DNA of 64,000 bases from Paragordius varius (Eukaryota; Nematomorpha). The translations under genes were made by a program, and so were the position numbers. Location: contig OZ176055.1 in assembly GCA_964247055.1 (NCBI GenBank), forward strand, positions 1,488,001-1,552,000, written 5' to 3'. Below are positions 62,170 to 64,000 of the stretch, in pieces (within the stretch, counting starts at the first letter, position 1; each line of letters opens with the position of its first letter). Below the pieces are notes generated by a model. The model was given only the letters and a program-made list of their open reading frames with translations, ran no database searches and was not told where the DNA came from.

Positions 62170-64000
62170 CTAAAATATTTTATCATAGAAATAAAATTTA
62201 ATAAAACATACATAAAGTTAAAAATGGGTATCCCTTTATAAAAGAATCGATGGTAGATTTTTAAAATACGTGATATATTGGACTAAATGATTTAATAAAA
62301 GAGGTTTACTCATTCTGTTTTAACTACACCTTAGCCTTTTGTTTCGTGTTAACGGACATCCTTATTAAAGCACTATCAAAAAACAACAAAATATATATAT
62401 TTGCTAAATTCCATAGGCTAAGAGCTTATAATTAACATTGAATTGATCACCAAGTATCACAAAATTCATTTTTTCTGGTGTTGGCCAAAACACAGCATTT
62501 TTGCCGGACGATACGCTTTTTGCTACATGCTAAGCTTATATTGTTTTAAGTTAATCATGTGTTAAATATTTCGATTCCTTCCGATAAATGAAAAATAACG
62601 CTTTGAAAAACTCGTAAAATGAGCCTGTACGGTAAAATGTATCTATATTATTATTACCTAAACAAATATTTCATTTGCGCTTCAAAGAATGTCTTTAAAC
62701 ACTACAAGTTGGCCCTTTAAAATTCATGTTGGTACTTAAATTTTATTTTTTCATTTAAAATTAACATTTTTTATATAAAACAACCAACTTCTTTTGTTTC
62801 GAATATCGATTCCACGCATTAACCTAATAATGTTACTAATCAAAAATTGCAATTTATAATCCAGACTTGAATAATTTTTAATTCCGTGCGATAATTTTAC
62901 CGAAATTTAAATATTTTTAAAAAATAAATAAAATACGGTTTTTATATAAAAAAGCTAATATAGAAATTTTTAAATTTTGGTTAAATAAATATATTAGATA
63001 AAACATATTATTCTAATATCATACATAGTTTAATTAATAAATGTTAAAAAACAAAATAAATAGGTTAATTCTGGAAGTTCTCAAGAAAAAGCTTAATTTG
63101 TTTTCAACTGGTAATGTTCAAGGACCAAATCAAAATGTTATAAAGGAATCTTGAAGGGCAAATGGAATATATGACTATCTAGAGTTGTATCTGGGGTTCC
63201 AAACATATTTTTTATAAATACATTAAAGAATATGGCGGTACTCGAATTTCAAAGCTCGTTTCAAGGTATAATAATCGTTTTTATAATTTAGAACTTAAAA
63301 TATTTTAAAGCAGTGTAGCCCTATCAAAGTGTTCGCATAAAATAATATCCTGATATAATATTCATTAAAAAATTCTATCAGGGTTATGTTGGTGCTTTTT
63401 TGGCCCTAACTAGTGGAAAACTATTTACACTTTTGTTGTAACTTCTACATATCAGAATATGTCATAATTTGCGCACATTTAAAATTTTTTCGTGAAAGCC
63501 AATGTTTTATTTTAAAAAAATATTACTAAAATATATCATAAAATAAGCAAATACTATTTTTACAAAATTTAATTTTAGATGCCAACTTTAAAAGTCCCAA
63601 ATTTAAAATGGGCTTATTATCTAAAAATGAAGGTGAAAAGGCGGAAATTTTGCGAGAAAGTTTTGTAATATATGCTAGATTAAGGCATAACAAAACATAT
63701 ATTTTAACAAATTGCTTATTTTCTTCAAAAATTTAATTTTTAGCAAAAAAAGCATACTTCATATTATTTTAAAGCATGCCTTTATTTTAAAAGAACTTGC
63801 ACTTTTAAGGCTAAATTTGAGATTTTTAGAGCACACATCTAAAAATTAAAATATTATAAAAATATATGCTTTTTATGTGGAGTTTTTGATATAATTGGTG
63901 ATACTTTTTGTAATGAAGGTTTTAGCTTTCGCCAAAAAATTTGTTTAACAAAATTTCCACGATTTTTGCCATTTTCTGATGTGGAGTGCTTACCAAAAGA
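62170..64000 (-). other. Large intron of M13-like gene B (partial)
   Basis: Corresponds to 40197-42000 of copy A. Mildly diverged between about 62.3 and 62.9 kb, nearly identical elsewhere. Includes the counterpart of the dispersed repeat near 63.35-64.0 kb. No exon seen. Confidence 0.65.

Larger units (their letters stand above)
53187..64000. repeat. Large segmental duplication, copy B
   Basis: Direct repeat of 27233-42000 lacking the younger gypsy element. It has its own LINE fragment (53982-54576) and a 94-bp GC-rich insertion (58389-58482), and it is cut off by the window end at a point equal to about 42000 in copy A. The left breakpoint lies directly against a LINE endonuclease fragment. 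Confidence 0.95.

Overview
This is AT-rich animal DNA that encodes bilaterian genes with introns. On the minus strand (1-6504) lies most of a Pax6 gene: paired domain, homeodomain and a long low-complexity C-terminal region that runs off the left edge. At 19216-19755 (+) there is a compact Fos/ATF3-type bZIP gene whose two introns appear to be only 25 and 23 nt. At 43713-35048 (-) there is a 15-exon gene for a secreted protein of the M13 (neprilysin/ECE) peptidase family in which I cannot find the zinc-binding catalytic core. It also has two 29-nt introns. Twelve of its exons recur at 62169-56925 (-) in a second copy. Ultra-short introns in an AT-rich bilaterian genome fit the published picture of 'mesozoans' (dicyemids or orthonectids), and small introns are also known in some flatworms. 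The lineage is an inference.

Layout: 1-6.5 kb Pax6; 6.5-19.2 kb AT-rich intergenic DNA with (TA)n tracts, a MITE-like element, hAT-type and other repeat traces and a LINE 3' fragment; 19.2-19.8 kb bZIP gene; 22.3-26.5 kb an old Ty3/gypsy fossil with both LTRs; 26.5-34 kb a still older gypsy remnant split by a younger gypsy element (27603-32234, 6-bp target duplication); 35-43.7 kb M13-like gene, copy A; 44.9 kb a tRNA-derived SINE; 45.9-49.6 kb a 1.8-kb tandem duplication; 49.9-51.8 kb a decayed hAT transposon; 52.5-53.2 kb a LINE endonuclease fragment; 53.2-64 kb a second copy of the 27.2-42 kb block, minus the younger gypsy element.

The long duplication is the main structural event. One copy keeps the empty gypsy target site (53480-53485) and the other carries the insertion, so the insertion postdates the duplication or was lost from one copy. 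Divergence between the copies is patchy: clearly diverged at the left end, almost identical through most of the M13-like gene, then mildly diverged again. That pattern suggests gene conversion. Both M13-like copies keep open exons, splice sites and phases, so both look functional. Pax6 and the bZIP protein are nuclear transcription factors, and the M13-like protein should be secreted. Nothing in the window ties the three into one pathway.
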